A stretch of 6,079 nt of DNA from an uncultured Candidatus Nemicrothrix sp. GTDB lineage: Bacteria; Actinomycetota; Acidimicrobiia; Acidimicrobiales; Acidimicrobilacustridaceae. A program made the position numbers and the translations under genes. A model generated the notes under the pieces. It searched no databases, had not been told where the DNA came from, and saw only the letters and a list, made by a program, of their open reading frames with translations. Location of the stretch: assembly GCA_903827085.1 (NCBI GenBank), contig CAIKHC010000048.1, positions 1 through 6,079 of the forward strand, written 5' to 3'. Of the stretch, positions 5,574 to 6,079 are shown piece after piece; the stretch's first letter is position 1; each line of letters opens with the position of its first letter.

Positions 5574-6079
5574 ATGGGGGATGTGAAGAACGATCAGTCG
5601 TCAGCAGGGCGACCAAGAGATCCGCGGCTTGATGCCGCGATCGTTGACGCGACCGTCGAGCTCCTCACCGAGCGGGGATACAACGAGTTGAGCCTCGCCG
5701 CTATTGCTGAACGCGCAGAAACAACAACTGCTGCGATCTATCGCCGTTACGGATCGAAATCCGAACTCGTCGCGAAGGCAGTATTCCGAACTGATGGTGA
5801 CGACGTTGTCGCCGACACCGGTGACGTCGCTGCAGATCTTGCAACCATGATCGGTTGGTCGGTGGAGAAGTTGCAGCATCCGGTCGCGATTGGCGCAATT
5901 ATCGGTCTTCTCGGTGAATCAAAATCCGAACGAAAAAAGAGCGTTGCGCAATCAAGTGCGGCCTCACGATTGACTGCTGAACGTCTGGAACGAGCGAAGG
6001 CAACTGGTGACTTGCGCGCTGACGTCGATACCTCGGTTCTTGCGTCGTTGATCGACGGGCCGGTGCTGCACGCAGTACT
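5574..6079 (+). CDS. TetR/AcrR-family transcriptional regulator, 3' partial
   Basis: 168 codons are visible and the frame runs off the right edge; family length (about 190-200) suggests some 20-35 residues are missing. The N-terminus contains the TetR DNA-binding domain: GRPRDPRLDAAIVDATVELL (12-31), then the helix-turn-helix at about 39-65 with recognition helix TTTAAIYRRYGSK (50-62). The C-terminal ligand/dimer domain (from about 80) contains ATGDLRADVDTSVLASLIDG (143-162), like the TetR C-terminal class common in actinobacteria. The start is ATG 5574. It has no Shine-Dalgarno sequence and sits 2 bases after the palindrome, which suggests a leaderless message. A GTG at 5583 has a G-run only 2 bases upstream, too close. 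A GTG at 5535 would put the palindrome inside the gene. It is divergent from the P450-amidohydrolase operon, which it probably represses together with itself. The inducer is unknown. Confidence 0.88.
   Translation, partial: MGDVKNDQSSAGRPRDPRLDAAIVDATVELLTERGYNELSLAAIAERAETTTAAIYRRYGSKSELVAKAVFRTDGDDVVADTGDVAADLATMIGWSVEKLQHPVAIGAIIGLLGESKSERKKSVAQSSAASRLTAERLERAKATGDLRADVDTSVLASLIDGPVLHAV

Noticed and set aside
5601..5879. 92-codon minus-strand open frame opposite the TetR gene
   Set aside because: The plus strand encodes a clear TetR DNA-binding domain here; the antisense product has no recognisable features.
1..6079. CRISPR array, tRNA/rRNA genes, insertion sequences or attachment sites
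   Set aside because: I looked for regularly spaced short repeats, tRNA-like arms, terminal inverted repeats and transposase motifs and saw none; nearly all bases are covered by the four genes.

Overview
The window looks like a piece of an actinobacterial chromosome with G+C in the mid-50s by eye. The clues are frequent GTG starts, a soluble class I-type cytochrome P450, a D-aminoacylase-like amidohydrolase of a kind common in mycobacteria and Acidimicrobiia, and a TetR regulator of a type common in actinobacteria. An Acidimicrobiia/Ilumatobacter-like source is my best guess, but nothing here fixes the taxon.

Layout: (1) 1-2478, plus strand: the C-terminal 825 residues of a large exported or surface protein. 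It has five DUF11-type beta-sandwich repeats followed by one IPT/TIG domain, and the frame is open through the left edge. (2) 2479-2502: a 24-base gap between two convergent genes, containing a short hairpin. (3) 5444 down to 2503, minus strand: a tight two-gene operon. The P450 (5444-4185) comes first, followed by an amidohydrolase of the N-acyl-D-amino-acid deacylase group (4188-2503). The two share a 4-base GTGA stop/start overlap. (4) 5445-5573: a 129-base divergent intergenic region with a perfect 17-bp palindrome next to the regulator start and a second small hairpin. (5) 5574-6079, plus strand: a TetR-family repressor cut off by the right edge.

How the parts may work together: the divergent TetR protein probably binds the palindrome, represses itself and may control the P450-amidohydrolase operon. 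The likely inducer is a small molecule, perhaps the substrate or product of the two enzymes. The enzyme pair suggests oxidation of an organic compound coupled to cleavage of an amide or related bond, but the substrate cannot be read from sequence. The repeat protein is convergent to the operon and is probably unrelated in function.

I see no RNA genes, CRISPR array, insertion sequence or phage gene. No clearly new system stands out. The items most worth a second look are the TetR operator architecture, the altered I-helix motif of the P450, the coupled P450/amidohydrolase pair and the unusual metal-site pattern of the amidohydrolase.
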